Source: Nocardioides sp. SLBN-35
GTDB taxonomy: Bacteria > Actinomycetota > Actinomycetes > Propionibacteriales > Nocardioidaceae
Length of the DNA stretch: 64,000 bases
Direction: 5' to 3'
NCBI RefSeq assembly: GCF_006715725.1
Contig: NZ_VFNU01000001.1
Span: 3,162,001 to 3,226,000, forward strand
The position numbers were made by a program, and so were the translations under genes. Shown here one piece after another: positions 9,282 to 18,663 of this stretch (within the stretch, counting starts at the first letter, position 1; the number at the start of each line of letters is the position of its first letter). The notes under the pieces are model-generated. The model was given only the letters and a program-made list of their open reading frames with translations. It searched no databases and was not told where the DNA came from.

Positions 9282-9520
9282 CGGGTCCGCGCCACCGGGC
9301 GCCGGTCGGTGATGGCCTGCCACAGCCGGGTGTACTCCTCGACGTCGATCTCACCACGGGCGAGTCGCTCGTCGAGGATCTCGAGCGGATCCGATGCCCT
9401 GTCGCGGCCGAGCCACCGGGCGCCGTAGTAGACGGCGACGCCCACCAGGCCCCAGGTCGCCACCATCACCAGGAGCATCCCTGGCCAGCCGAAGTAGTAG
9501 TGCCCGTCGTTCCACATCAT
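9278..9520 (-). CDS. Small membrane protein with C-terminal SHOCT domain
   Basis: 80 aa. One hydrophobic helix (about residues 13-32) precedes a short linker and a SHOCT-type tail (DPLEILDERLARGEIDVEEY). SHOCT domains are short oligomerisation or binding modules. The start has two adjacent ATG codons; AAGGAG lies 8 nt upstream of 9520. Its stop overlaps the ppdK ATG. It is the first gene of the minus-strand operon and diverges from the DUF1003 gene around the DosR-like boxes at 9,610-9,646. Confidence 0.8.
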   Translation of the reverse strand: MMWNDGHYYFGWPGMLLVMVATWGLVGVAVYYGARWLGRDRASDPLEILDERLARGEIDVEEYTRLWQAITDRRPVARTR

Positions 9521-9609
9521 CGCCTTGCTCCTTCGCGTCGTCGCGGTCCCGTACTCCGACGGTCCCGCCCCCAGCAGGCGCACGTCAGGGGCGAACCGCC
9601 TCGCCCGCC

Positions 9610-9675
9610 GGGACCAAGTGCCCGCCCTGCCGGGGACGCAACTCCCTGCCCGCCACGGCGCCCCACTCCTAGCGT
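9610..9675. promoter_or_regulatory. Tandem DosR-like boxes between the SHOCT-ppdK operon and the DUF1003 operon
   Basis: GGGACCAAGTGCCC (9610-9623) and GGGACGCAACTCCC (9633-9646) are 23 bp apart. TAGCGT at 9670-9675 is 23 bp after the second box and 7 nt before ATG 9683, which predicts a near-leaderless plus-strand mRNA. I did not find an equally clear -10 for the minus strand, although GGTCCC half-sites occur around 9,546-9,565. Confidence 0.6.
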
Positions 9676-9682
9676 CGGAGGC

Positions 9683-10123
9683 ATGCATCGACCTACCTCC
9701 CCGGGTCACCGAGGCTCCGGTGCCGCCCGCCACCCGGGCATCGAGCGCTACTTCCAGCGCCGCGCCGAGGACTGGCAGTCCCGCCTGGCCGACGCGATCA
9801 CCGCGTTCGCGGGGTCGATGCCGTTCGTGTGGATCCACACGGCGGTGTTCGCGCTCTGGATGCTCGCCGCGGAGCGCAGTCCCTGGCCGACGCTCACGCT
9901 GGTGGTCTCGCTCGAGGCCATCTTCTTGTCGACCTTCGTCATGATCGGCCAGAACCGCCAGGCGGAGGTCCAGCGCGCGAAGGCCGACCACGACTTCGTC
10001 GAGCAGGAGCTCGAGCTGAAGACCAACACCGAGCTCACCCGTCAGATCCACGTGCTGACCCAGGAGCTGCACCGGCGGCTGGTCGATCCCGAGGCGAGGC
10101 GTTCGGAGGGACTCGAGGCATGA
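9683..10123 (+). CDS. DUF1003 membrane protein
   Basis: 146 aa. Two transmembrane segments (about residues 40-60 and 68-88) are followed by the DUF1003 signature region MIGQNRQAEVQRAKADHDF and a charged amphipathic tail (about 110-146), probably cytoplasmic and helical. The molecular function is unknown. GGAGG directly precedes ATG 9683. The stop overlaps the next start (ATGA), making it the first of three coupled membrane-protein genes under the tandem DosR-like boxes. Confidence 0.8.
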   Translation: MHRPTSPGHRGSGAARHPGIERYFQRRAEDWQSRLADAITAFAGSMPFVWIHTAVFALWMLAAERSPWPTLTLVVSLEAIFLSTFVMIGQNRQAEVQRAKADHDFVEQELELKTNTELTRQIHVLTQELHRRLVDPEARRSEGLEA

Positions 10124-11004
10124 CCGACGTGCGACCCGCCGCGGCTGCGACCACACCACCCCACGCCCCGACGCGGCACTCCGGCCGGGCCCTGGGCCCG
10201 GTACTCCTGGTGATCGCCGCCGCGCTGGTCCTGAACAGCGCGCTCGGGCCGTTGGGGGCGGACGTGCTCGCCTACCCCCTGCCGGACTCGCTCCTCAACC
10301 AGCTGCTCGGTCTCGAGCTGGTCACGCTGGCCCTCGTGGTGCCGACGCTGGTCACGGCCGCCGTGCTTGCGCTCCACGACCGCCCGGGAGCGGCCGTCCT
10401 CGCCCTGGGACCGACGGGCTACACGGCCTACATGTTCGTGCAGTACGTCGTCGGACCCGAGCGCCTCGCGTACTCGCCCACCGTCGTCCTCCACCTCGCG
10501 ATCGCGACGCTCGCGGGTGTCGCGGGCGTGTGGTGCTGGTGCCGGGCCGTCGCCGCTCCTGGGCGCCGGATCTCCGATCGCACCCGGCACGCACGCGTCG
10601 CCTGGTTGGTCCTCCTCGTGACGTTCGTCGTGGCGCGCTACCTGCCGGTGCTCGCAGGATCGGTGACCGCGAGCCCGATCCCGGCCGAGTACGCCGAGGC
10701 TCCCGCGTTCTACTGGTCGATCGTGCTGCTCGACCTGGGTGTCGTCGTACCGCTCGCCGTGGCGGCGGCCGTGGCCGTCGGTCGCGACCGCCCGGCCGCC
10801 GAGGCAGCCTGGTTCGCGGTGGTGTCCTGGTTCGCGCTCGTCCCGCCCTCCGTCGCGGCGATGGCCGCGGTGATGGTCATCCGCGACGACCCGCACGCGT
10901 CGGTGACGACCCTGGTCATCACCACGGCGGCCAGCCTCGCCTGCGCCGTCCCCGCCCTGCGCGCCGGTCGGTCGGTGCTGCGTCGAGCCATGGCGGCGTC
11001 ATGA
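10120..11004 (+). CDS. Polytopic membrane protein of unknown function
   Basis: 294 aa with about eight hydrophobic helices separated by short Arg-rich loops and a polar N-terminus of about 25 residues. No catalytic motif was recognised. ATG at 10120 overlaps the DUF1003 stop, and its own stop overlaps the next ATG. A stretch around residues 185-205 contains a longer extracytoplasmic-looking loop (GSVTASPIPAEYAEAPAFYW). The coupling and the shared promoter suggest a membrane function in the hypoxic response. Confidence 0.65.
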   Translation: MTDVRPAAAATTPPHAPTRHSGRALGPVLLVIAAALVLNSALGPLGADVLAYPLPDSLLNQLLGLELVTLALVVPTLVTAAVLALHDRPGAAVLALGPTGYTAYMFVQYVVGPERLAYSPTVVLHLAIATLAGVAGVWCWCRAVAAPGRRISDRTRHARVAWLVLLVTFVVARYLPVLAGSVTASPIPAEYAEAPAFYWSIVLLDLGVVVPLAVAAAVAVGRDRPAAEAAWFAVVSWFALVPPSVAAMAAVMVIRDDPHASVTTLVITTAASLACAVPALRAGRSVLRRAMAAS

Positions 11005-11414
11005 TGACGGCACCGCGCCGCCCGCCGCCCGGTCCGCTCGCACGCCGCGTCGTGGGCGCGTTCTTCCTGGTGACCGGAGGCGTCCATCTCGGCATCGTCG
11101 TTGCCGATCCTGAGTTCTACCGGCCGTTCGCCGACGAGTCCCTGTTCCCGTTCGTGCGTGACGCATGGGCGGAGGTCGTCATGGCCCGTCCCGAGATCTA
11201 CGGACTGCTCCTGATGGCCGGCGAGATCGCGCTCGGCGGGTGCCTGCTCGTGGGCGGGCGCGCAGCCCGCGTCGGGTGGGTCGGCGTGATCGCCTTCCAC
11301 CTGCTGCTGGTGCTGTTCGGCTGGGGATTCCTGTTCTGGGTCGTGCCGGCGCTGGGGCTACTGGTGCCACTGGCGTGGCGGGACCTCTCATCGCCTCAGG
11401 TCCGCGGCTCCTGA
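11001..11414 (+). CDS. Small four-helix membrane protein
   Basis: 137 aa with four hydrophobic segments and a loop of about 30 residues between helices 1 and 2 (EFYRPFADESLFPFVRDAW). No firm family was recognised; it is loosely reminiscent of small DoxX-like membrane proteins. ATG at 11001 overlaps the previous stop. The 3' end overlaps the convergent DUF5655 gene by 19 bp, leaving no room for a simple terminator. Confidence 0.6.
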   Translation: MMTAPRRPPPGPLARRVVGAFFLVTGGVHLGIVVADPEFYRPFADESLFPFVRDAWAEVVMARPEIYGLLLMAGEIALGGCLLVGGRAARVGWVGVIAFHLLLVLFGWGFLFWVVPALGLLVPLAWRDLSSPQVRGS

Positions 11415-11767
11415 GCCTGGCCCCGGGCGAGCCGGATCCAGCGCCGGACCTCGTCGTCGACCTCGGCCGCCGAGCGGAGCTCGAGGTGGTGCATCCACGT
11501 GCCGCGGGCGACCTGCACTACCTGCTTGAAGCGGGTGGACTCCAGCCGCTGGCGCAACGGGAGCGACAGGACGAGTGGTACCTCGGAGCGCAGGTAGCGT
11601 CCGGGTCTCCACTCGATCGCGAAGGTGCGTCCGAGCCGGTAGGCGACCTGGGAGCGGCTGACGTGCACCACGACGCCCTCGACCGCCGTGAACTCGCCCA
11701 CCAGCCGGTCGTGGATCTGCCGTGCGGTCGGGTCGCCGTCGAAGAACTCGTCGACCGACCCGGTCAT
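11396..11767 (-). CDS. DUF5655-type protein
   Basis: 123 aa, soluble. The pattern FFDGDP near the N-terminus, SRSQVAYR mid-protein, a central LSLPL segment and HHLELRSAAEVDDEVRRW at the C-terminus fit the DUF5655 family, whose role is unknown. It is the last gene of the arcABC-ATPase-USP operon: its ATG overlaps the USP stop. It overlaps the convergent membrane gene by 19 bp. Confidence 0.7.
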   Translation of the reverse strand: MTGSVDEFFDGDPTARQIHDRLVGEFTAVEGVVVHVSRSQVAYRLGRTFAIEWRPGRYLRSEVPLVLSLPLRQRLESTRFKQVVQVARGTWMHHLELRSAAEVDDEVRRWIRLARGQAQEPRT

Positions 11768-12693
11768 CGCAGCAGCGTGCCCTCGCGCTCCAGCTCGAGG
11801 TCGAGGGGCGGGAGCTCTGCGTGCGTGGCAGGCACCACCAGGACCGGGCAGTCCGCGGCGTGGAGCAGGGGACGCAGCACGCCGCCGAGGTGAGGGCCGA
11901 GGAGCGGAGCCTCGCCCCGCAGCAGGACCAGCAGGTCCGCCGCGGCGGACTCCTCGAGAAGATCGGCGCGTGGGTCGCCCAGGTGGACCTCGACGTTGAC
12001 GACCACTCCGGGGTAGGCGCGCCGCCAGGGCCGGAGCAGGTCGTCGATCGACGCCGCGGCCCGCTCGACCAGCAGGGCCTGAGGAGTCCATCCGTCCGGG
12101 CGGTGGCCGTCGACCCGGTCGTCCGGCTCCCACGCGTGGACCACTCGCAGCGCCCCGCCGGACTGTTCGGCGCGGCGGAAGGCGGCCCCGAGCAGCTCCG
12201 TGCTGTGTGCGGGTGCCTTCAGAGCGACCACGACCCGCTGCCGGGAGGTGTGACCGTCACGCCAGCCCTCGGGTACGACGGCCAGTGGTGCGTGGGCGTG
12301 CGCGGCCACGTCCTCCGTGGTGGCGCCTCCGAGGAACCTGCGCAGACCCGTTCGGTTCTCACGTCCGATCACCAGCAGACGGGCGTCGTCGGCTGCCCCC
12401 AGGAGCACGGGGGCCGGCGCGCCGTGGCAGGTGACGACCTGCACCTCGACGTCGTCGGCCAGGCGGGCGACCTCGGCACCCAGCGTCGCCTCGACCTGCT
12501 GACGCTCGGCGTCCAGCTCCTCGGCGAGGACGGGGAGGTCCAGGAACGCCGAGGTCTGCAAGGGCATGGCGTGCACGACCCGCAACGGAGCCTCGCTGCG
12601 CCGGGCCTCTCCGATCGCGAAGCGCAGCGCGCCGCTGCTGGCGTAGGTGCCGTCGTGCCCGACGACGACCGGGCGGGGCGGGGTGGTGGTCAT
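11764..12693 (-). CDS. Tandem universal stress protein
   Basis: 309 aa with two USP domains. Domain 1 starts with VVVGHDGT and has a G-2X-G-9X-G-like ATP-binding loop (GRENRTGLRRFLGGATT). The corresponding loop of domain 2 (LLRGEAPLLGPHLGG) is degenerate, so only one domain may bind nucleotide. USPs of this tandem type are typical DosR-regulon members in mycobacteria. ATG at 12693 overlaps the ATPase stop, and its stop overlaps the DUF5655 ATG. Confidence 0.85.
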   Translation of the reverse strand: MTTTPPRPVVVGHDGTYASSGALRFAIGEARRSEAPLRVVHAMPLQTSAFLDLPVLAEELDAERQQVEATLGAEVARLADDVEVQVVTCHGAPAPVLLGAADDARLLVIGRENRTGLRRFLGGATTEDVAAHAHAPLAVVPEGWRDGHTSRQRVVVALKAPAHSTELLGAAFRRAEQSGGALRVVHAWEPDDRVDGHRPDGWTPQALLVERAAASIDDLLRPWRRAYPGVVVNVEVHLGDPRADLLEESAAADLLVLLRGEAPLLGPHLGGVLRPLLHAADCPVLVVPATHAELPPLDLELEREGTLLR

Positions 12694-15326
12694 GGTTCCT
12701 CCTCGGGGTCGCTCCGAGCCTCGCCGCCGGGCCGGATCGCGGGCAGGGTCGCCGCGCCCGTGCCTGCGGGGACCTTGGTCCTGCGCAGCGTCTTGGCCAG
12801 GCCGTCGACCAGGAGCAGGGCCATGGCCGACGCGACGACGACGAGCCAGCCGCCGACGTCGGGGAAGCTGCCACCGAGCAGCTCGGCGACCGGCGGGACG
12901 CCGAGGAAGATCATGAGCAGGAGGACCTCGGCGGCGACCGCCACCAGGACCAGCCGGTTGCTGAGCAGGTCGAGCCGCCACACGGGCAGGCGGGTGCTGC
13001 GGCAGGCGAAGGCGTTGGCCACCTGGGTGCCCGCGATCACGGCGAAGGCCGTGCCCGAGGCGAGCGCCAGGGTCGACTCCTGCGGGGTGGCGCCCCACCG
13101 CCAGCCGTGTCCCACCAGCACCGTGGTGAACGCCGCCAGCGCCAGGACCGCCTCGGTCAGGCCGAGCACCAGGAACGCCCGGACGGCGAGGGCCCGGTCG
13201 ATCAGCGTGCGCCGGCGTCGTCCGCGCATCACGTCGGAACGACCCGGTTCGGCGCCCAGCGCCAGGGCGGGCAGCATGTCGGTACCGATGTCGAGCGCCA
13301 GCACCTGGAGCACACCGATGGCGAGGGGAAAGCTGCCCCCGCTCAGCGCCCAGGCGGCGAAGGGGGCCAGCTCGGCGACGTTGTCGGTGAGGTGGAAGGT
13401 GAGGAAGCGGCGGACGTTCTGCGTCGTGGCCCGGCCGAGCTCGACGGCGGTGACGATGGTCGCGAAGTGGTCGTCGAGGAGCACGAGGTCGGACGCCTCC
13501 CGCGCCACGTCGCTGCCACTGGCTCCCATCGCGACGCCGACGTCCGCCGTACGCAGCGCGGGGGCGTCGTTGACGCCGTCGCCGGTCATCGCGACCACGT
13601 GTCCGTTGCCTCGCAGCGCGCGAGCGATGCGGAGCTTGTCGGCGGGCGCCACCCGGGCAACGACCGCCCCCTGCTCCGCATCGAGCAGCGTCGCGAGGTC
13701 ACGGTCGTCCGCGGGCAGGTCCTTCCCCTCGACGACCACTCCCCCGTCGTGCAGCAGTCCGACCTGGCGCGCGATCGCCTGCGCGGTGCGCGGGTGGTCC
13801 CCGGTCAACATGGCGACCCGGATCCCGGCGCGACGGCACTCGCCGAGGGCCTGTGCGACGTCGGGGCGTGGCGGATCCTGGAGGCCGAGCAACCCGAGGA
13901 AGCTCAGGTCGTGCTCGCCGGCCTCACCCGCGTCCTCGCCGCCGGAGCGGCCGGCGACGGCGAGGACGCGCAGACCGACATCGGTGAGCTCGGCGAGCGC
14001 CGTGCGGATGTGTTCGGGCACGGCCCGGCACCGCGCGAGCACCGCCTCCGGCGCACCGAGGACGGCGACCTCTCCGTCGTACCACGCCGAGCTCACCATC
14101 CGCTCGGCCGTGTAGGGACGCCGGACGACGACCTCCTCGGCCGCAGAACCCACCCGCAGCGCCAGCGCGTGCAGCGCGGCCTCCATCGGATCCCCGACAG
14201 GAGACCAGCCGCCGTCCTTCTCCCGGACGCGGCCCGTCACACAGCGCAGGGCGGACCGGGCGGCCCGCTGCAGTGCGCTCGGGTCACCGGTCCCCGTCAC
14301 CGTCGCGGTCGGCGCGTACCCGTCGCCGGCGATGTCGTGCCTGCCGGAGGAGGTGATGACCGTGACCACGTTCATCCGGTTCTGCGTGATGGTCCCGGTC
14401 TTGTCCGTGCAGATGAAGGTGGTGGCGCCGAGCGTCTCGACAGCGTCGAGGCGTCGCACCAGTGCCTTCTCGCCGGCCATCCGCTGGGCGCCGCGGGCGA
14501 GCGAGAGGGTGACGGTCGGCAGCAGTCCCTCCGGCACGAGAGCCACCGAGACTCCGACGCCGAAGAGGAACGCCTCGGTCGGGTCGAGGCCGAGCGCGAG
14601 CGAGCCCAGACCGAGGCCGATGCCGACGGTGAACGCCACGACCGCCACCACGCGCACGACCTTGCGCAGCTGCACGGTGAGCGGACTCGGCGGACGGTGG
14701 GCCGTCTCGGAGAGCCGCGAGATCCCGGCGAGAGTGGTGTCGGGACCCACGGCCACCACCCGGGTCCGGGCCCGTCCCTGCGTGACGAAGGTGCCGGACA
14801 TCAGCCTGTCCCCGGCGTCGTGCGGGACCGCTGCGCTCTCCCCCGTGAGCAGCGACTCGTCGAGGGCCAGCGCTTCCGCGGAGACCACCTCGAGATCGGC
14901 GCCGACCCGGTCACCGGCCTCGACCAGGACGACGTCGTCGACCACGAGATCGGCCACCTCGGCGAGAACCTGGTGTCCCGAGCGGACGACCAGCGCCCGG
15001 GCGGGCAGCAGGGCCCGCAGGCGCTCCGTGGACCGGTCGGCGTGGAACTCCTGCCAGAACGCGAACAGCGCGTTCAGCACGACGATCAGTGAGATCGCGA
15101 TGCCCAGCTCAGGCATCCCCGCGACCACTGCCAGGCCGGCCGCGACCCACAGCAGGACGGCGAGCAGGTGGGTCATCTGGTCGAGGAGCAGTCGCCAGGC
15201 GGGCTTGCGGCGGACCGAGGCCACGACGTTGGCGCCGTGCGTGCGCCGACTCTGCTCGACCTGCTCCCCGGTCAGTCCCGCTGCGGCTGCCGCGTCGACC
15301 GGCGCCTCGGGGGCGAGCCCGGTCAC
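12690..15326 (-). CDS. P2-type cation-transporting ATPase (CtpF-like)
   Basis: 878 aa. The N-terminal cation-ATPase domain is followed by two helices, the actuator motif LTGES, helix M4 with PEGL, the phosphorylation motif DKTGTIT, the hinge TGDGVNDAP and a C-terminal six-helix block. PEGL and the overall length place it in the P2 group (Ca/Na,K-like); the ion cannot be told from the sequence. M. tuberculosis CtpF is a DosR-regulated P2 ATPase, a useful parallel. GTG at 15326 overlaps the carbamate kinase stop (GTGA), with CGGAGGG about 8 nt upstream. Confidence 0.88.
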   Translation of the reverse strand: MTGLAPEAPVDAAAAAGLTGEQVEQSRRTHGANVVASVRRKPAWRLLLDQMTHLLAVLLWVAAGLAVVAGMPELGIAISLIVVLNALFAFWQEFHADRSTERLRALLPARALVVRSGHQVLAEVADLVVDDVVLVEAGDRVGADLEVVSAEALALDESLLTGESAAVPHDAGDRLMSGTFVTQGRARTRVVAVGPDTTLAGISRLSETAHRPPSPLTVQLRKVVRVVAVVAFTVGIGLGLGSLALGLDPTEAFLFGVGVSVALVPEGLLPTVTLSLARGAQRMAGEKALVRRLDAVETLGATTFICTDKTGTITQNRMNVVTVITSSGRHDIAGDGYAPTATVTGTGDPSALQRAARSALRCVTGRVREKDGGWSPVGDPMEAALHALALRVGSAAEEVVVRRPYTAERMVSSAWYDGEVAVLGAPEAVLARCRAVPEHIRTALAELTDVGLRVLAVAGRSGGEDAGEAGEHDLSFLGLLGLQDPPRPDVAQALGECRRAGIRVAMLTGDHPRTAQAIARQVGLLHDGGVVVEGKDLPADDRDLATLLDAEQGAVVARVAPADKLRIARALRGNGHVVAMTGDGVNDAPALRTADVGVAMGASGSDVAREASDLVLLDDHFATIVTAVELGRATTQNVRRFLTFHLTDNVAELAPFAAWALSGGSFPLAIGVLQVLALDIGTDMLPALALGAEPGRSDVMRGRRRRTLIDRALAVRAFLVLGLTEAVLALAAFTTVLVGHGWRWGATPQESTLALASGTAFAVIAGTQVANAFACRSTRLPVWRLDLLSNRLVLVAVAAEVLLLMIFLGVPPVAELLGGSFPDVGGWLVVVASAMALLLVDGLAKTLRRTKVPAGTGAATLPAIRPGGEARSDPEEEP

Positions 15327-16273
15327 GGCGAGCCCTCCGGCGCACGGACCGGTCCCTCGTAGCGGCCGGTCGCGGTGACGACGGTGCCCGAGGTGCCGGC
15401 CAGGACCGCAACGGCGTTCTCCAGCGCGCCGATCGCCGCCACTCCCCCGGTGCGCTCCACGAACCGGCACACGGCGTCGACCTTGGGACCCATCGAGCCT
15501 GCCGGAAGGTCGAGCTGGCGCAGGCCGGCCGGCGTCTCGCGGTGGATCGCCGCCTGGTCCGGCGTACCGAAGCCGCGCATGACAGCGGGGACGTCGGTGA
15601 GGACCAGCAGCGCGTCGGCGTCGAGCGACTCGGCCAGGACGGCGCTCGTCAGGTCCTTGTCGACCACAGCCTCCACCCCGCTGAGCTCGCCGAGCTCGTC
15701 GCGCACGACGGGCACCCCGCCGCCGCCGGCGCACACCACCACCGCGCCGAGACCCAGCAGGCCGCGGATGAGCGGTGTCTCCACGACCCGCTCGGGGCGG
15801 GGTGACCCGACCACCCGGCGCCAGCCGTCGCCGTCGGCGCGCACGGTCCAGCCCCGCTCGGCGGCGAGACGGTGGGCCTCGGCCTCGGCGTACACCTCGC
15901 CGACGAACTTCGTCGGCCGGTCGAACGCCGGGTCCGTGGCCGAGACCAGCGTCTGGTTGACGATCGCGGCGACCTGTCGGCCGGGCAAACGGTTCTGGAG
16001 GGCCTGGAGCAGCCAGTAGCCGATCATGCCCTGGGTCTGGGCGCCGAGGACGTCGAAGGGGTACGGCGTCGTCAGCCGCGGGTCGGAGGCGCTCTGCAGC
16101 GCCAGCACACCGACCTGGGGCCCGTTCCCGTGCGTGATGACCAGCTCGTGCCGAGCGGCCAGCGGGGCGAGTGCGGCCACGGCACGTCGTACGTTGGCCT
16201 CCTGGACGTCGGCGTCCGGGTGCTCGCCGCGGGCCAGCAGCGCGTTGCCGCCGAGCGCCGCCACGATCCGCAT
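15323..16273 (-). CDS. arcC: Carbamate kinase
   Basis: 316 aa, the normal family length. N-terminal MRIVAALGGNALL, the ITHGNGPQVG substrate loop, CAGGGGVPV and the VDKDL motif identify an amino acid kinase-fold carbamate kinase. It makes ATP from carbamoyl phosphate and ADP, the energy-yielding last step of the arginine deiminase pathway. It starts 2 bp after the arcB stop codon and its own stop overlaps the ATPase start. Confidence 0.93.
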   Translation of the reverse strand: MRIVAALGGNALLARGEHPDADVQEANVRRAVAALAPLAARHELVITHGNGPQVGVLALQSASDPRLTTPYPFDVLGAQTQGMIGYWLLQALQNRLPGRQVAAIVNQTLVSATDPAFDRPTKFVGEVYAEAEAHRLAAERGWTVRADGDGWRRVVGSPRPERVVETPLIRGLLGLGAVVVCAGGGGVPVVRDELGELSGVEAVVDKDLTSAVLAESLDADALLVLTDVPAVMRGFGTPDQAAIHRETPAGLRQLDLPAGSMGPKVDAVCRFVERTGGVAAIGALENAVAVLAGTSGTVVTATGRYEGPVRAPEGSP

Positions 16274-16274
16274 C

Positions 16275-17276
16275 TCAGTCCCCCAAGGTCGCGACGAGGA
16301 CGGCCTTGATCGTGTGCATCCGGTTCTCGGCCTGGTCGAACACGATGGAGTGCCGCGACTCGAACACCTCGTCGGTCACCTCGAGCGCCGTGAGCCCGGT
16401 CTGCTGGAAGATCTCCTCGCCGACCGTCGTGTGCCGGTCGTGGAATGCCGGCAGGCAGTGCAGGAACCGCACGTCCGGGTTGCCGGTCGCCTTCACGACG
16501 GCCATGTCGACCTGGTAGTCGCGCAGCAGCGCGATCCGCTCGGGCCAGCGCTCCTTCGGCTCCCCCATCGAGAGCCAGACGTCGGTGTAGAGGAAGTCGA
16601 CGCCGGCGACGCCCTCGCCCACGTCGTCGGTCAACAACAGCCGTGCGCCCGTCTGCTCTGCGAGCTGCCGGGCCCGGGCCACGACGCCGTCGGCGGGCCA
16701 TAGCGCACGCGGAGCGACGACACGCACGTCCATGCCCATCATCGCGCCGGCGACCAGCAGCGAGTTGCCCACGTTGTTGCGAGCGTCGCCGAGGTAGGCG
16801 AACGAGATCGCCTGGTCCGGCTTGGCCGCGTGCTCGCGCATCGTCAGCATGTCGCACAGCGCCTGCGTCGGGTGCCACTCGTCGGTGAGCCCGTTCCACA
16901 CCGGCACCCCGGAGCGCTGCGCGAGCACCTCGACGTCTGCCTGGCGGGAGCCGCGGAACTCGATGCCGTCGTACATCCTGCCGAGGACGCGGGCGGTGTC
17001 GGCCATCGACTCCTTGTGGCCGATCTGCGAACCGGTCGGGTCGAGGTAGGTGACGTGTGCGCCCTGGTCGTGGGCGGCCGCCTCGAAGGCGCACCGGGTC
17101 CGGGTCGAGGTCTTCTCGAAGATCAGCGCGATGTTCTTGCCGGCCAGCCGGGGCTGCTCGGTGCCGGCCCGCTTGGCCGTCTTGAGGGCGGCGGCGAGGT
17201 CGAGGAGGTAGCGCCACTCCTCCGGGGTGAGGTCCAGCTCCTTGAGGAAGGAGCGGTTGCGCAGGGGCGAGGCCAT
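16275..17276 (-). CDS. arcB: Ornithine carbamoyltransferase (catabolic)
   Basis: 333 aa. Carbamoyl-phosphate motif STRTR, the [11 protein letters not shown] motif and the ornithine-binding HCLPAFHD segment are present. The enzyme splits citrulline into ornithine and carbamoyl phosphate. Placement between arcA and arcC makes the catabolic role likely rather than the biosynthetic ArgF role. ATG 17276 is preceded by AGGGG and lies 5 bp after the arcA stop. Confidence 0.92.
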   Translation of the reverse strand: MASPLRNRSFLKELDLTPEEWRYLLDLAAALKTAKRAGTEQPRLAGKNIALIFEKTSTRTRCAFEAAAHDQGAHVTYLDPTGSQIGHKESMADTARVLGRMYDGIEFRGSRQADVEVLAQRSGVPVWNGLTDEWHPTQALCDMLTMREHAAKPDQAISFAYLGDARNNVGNSLLVAGAMMGMDVRVVAPRALWPADGVVARARQLAEQTGARLLLTDDVGEGVAGVDFLYTDVWLSMGEPKERWPERIALLRDYQVDMAVVKATGNPDVRFLHCLPAFHDRHTTVGEEIFQQTGLTALEVTDEVFESRHSIVFDQAENRMHTIKAVLVATLGD

Positions 17277-17281
17277 CGCGT

Positions 17282-18505
17282 TCAGATCCCCTCGCGCTCG
17301 ATGGGGCAGGTCATGCACCGCGGGCCGCCGCGGCCCCGTCCGAGCTCGCTGCCCTCGATGGTGATCACCTCGATGCCGTTCTTGCGCAGGTGGGTGTTCG
17401 TGGTGACGTTGCGCTCGTAGGCGACCACCACGCCGGGGCGCACGGCCAGCACGTTGCAGCCGTCGTCCCACTGCTCCCGCTCGGCCGAGCGCACGTCCTG
17501 GGTGGGCGTGAGGACCCGGATCCGCTCGAGGCCGAGGGCGGCGGCGATCGCGGCGTGCATCTCCTGGGGAGCGTGCGCGGTGATCGCGAGTTCCTTCTCG
17601 GTGTCCCCCGGCTCGATGGTGTACGACGGCAGCGGGCCGAGCCCGGCGTACTGGGTGAAGGTGTCCTCGTCGACCATCGTCATCACGGTGTCGAGGTGCA
17701 TGAAGGCGCGCTTCTGCGGCATCGCGAGGGCCACGATCCGCTGGGCCCGACCGGCGTCGAAGATCCGCCGGGCCATCCGCTCGACCCCCTGCGGCGTGGT
17801 CCGCTCGCTCATGCCGACCAGGACCGAGCCACGCCCCAGGACGAGGATGTCCCCACCCTCGGTGGTGGCCGGAGCACCGGTGGAGCCGTCGGCCCACCAC
17901 CGGAAGCCCGCGTCGGCGAAGGCCGGGTGCCAACGGTAGATGGCCTCGTAGTGGACCGTCTCGCGGGTGCGGGCCCGCTTGCGCATCGCATTGACCGAGA
18001 CTCCGTCGTACACCCACGCGGAGGTGTCGCGGGTGAAGAGATGGTTGGGCAACGGTGCGATGACGAAGTCGTCGGCGTCCATGGTCTGCACCGCGACCGA
18101 CCGCGGTTCGTCGATGTGCTCGAGCAGCTCGCGCTTAGTGAGACCGCCGATGAGCATCGTCGCCAGCTCCTCGGCCGGGAGCCCGGCACCGAGGTTGTGC
18201 AGCGCGTCAGCCGCGAGCGGCCCGTAGACGCGCTCGTCGAACGTGCTGTCCAGCACGTGACGCCGGGCTTCGGGGATCTCCATCGTCTCGGCGAGCAGCC
18301 GCTCGAGCAGGTGGACCGTGACGCCCTGGTCGCGCAGCACCTCGGCGAACGCGTCGTGCTCCTGCTTGGCGCGCTTGACCCACAGCACGTCGTCGAACAG
18401 GTAGGCGTCCTTGTTGGTGGGCGTCAGGCGCATCAGCTCCAGCCCGGGCCGGTGCAGGATCGCCTGGCGCAGCGTGCCCACCTCGGAGTCGACGTGCAGG
18501 TTCAT
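17282..18505 (-). CDS. arcA: Arginine deiminase
   Basis: 407 aa. Motifs FTRDTS (about residues 155-160), the EGGDILVLG segment and the C-terminal GGPRCMTCP with the likely catalytic cysteine C397 mark arginine deiminase. It converts arginine to citrulline and ammonia. It is the first gene of an operon running arcA-arcB-arcC-ATPase-USP-DUF5655 and diverges from the YfcC-type transporter. ATG at 18505 is preceded by GAGGAAG. A DosR-like box and a CAGGAT -10 lie upstream. Confidence 0.93.
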   Translation of the reverse strand: MNLHVDSEVGTLRQAILHRPGLELMRLTPTNKDAYLFDDVLWVKRAKQEHDAFAEVLRDQGVTVHLLERLLAETMEIPEARRHVLDSTFDERVYGPLAADALHNLGAGLPAEELATMLIGGLTKRELLEHIDEPRSVAVQTMDADDFVIAPLPNHLFTRDTSAWVYDGVSVNAMRKRARTRETVHYEAIYRWHPAFADAGFRWWADGSTGAPATTEGGDILVLGRGSVLVGMSERTTPQGVERMARRIFDAGRAQRIVALAMPQKRAFMHLDTVMTMVDEDTFTQYAGLGPLPSYTIEPGDTEKELAITAHAPQEMHAAIAAALGLERIRVLTPTQDVRSAEREQWDDGCNVLAVRPGVVVAYERNVTTNTHLRKNGIEVITIEGSELGRGRGGPRCMTCPIEREGI

Positions 18506-18534
18506 GGGACTTCCTCTCTGGTTTCCTGGGGCCG

Positions 18535-18599
18535 ATCCTGCGCGGCGCGGCGCCCCGGCGGAGGGGTCCTAGGTCCCGACGCTTGGGGCACATCGACCG
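18535..18599. promoter_or_regulatory. DosR-like box in the arcA / transporter divergent region
   Basis: GGGTCCTAGGTCCC at 18564-18577, identical in 14 of 14 bases to the box at 3265-3278. A weaker box, GGGCACATCGACCG (18586-18599), is 22 bp away. CAGGAT on the minus strand (18535-18540) is 23 bp from the main box and 29 bp from the arcA ATG. No equally placed -10 is seen toward the transporter. Confidence 0.6.
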
Positions 18600-18663
18600 A
18601 TCTCGGTGCCGTGGCGGCGGTGCTTCCGTGGTGCGGACACGCCATTCACAGGAGGTACCCACC

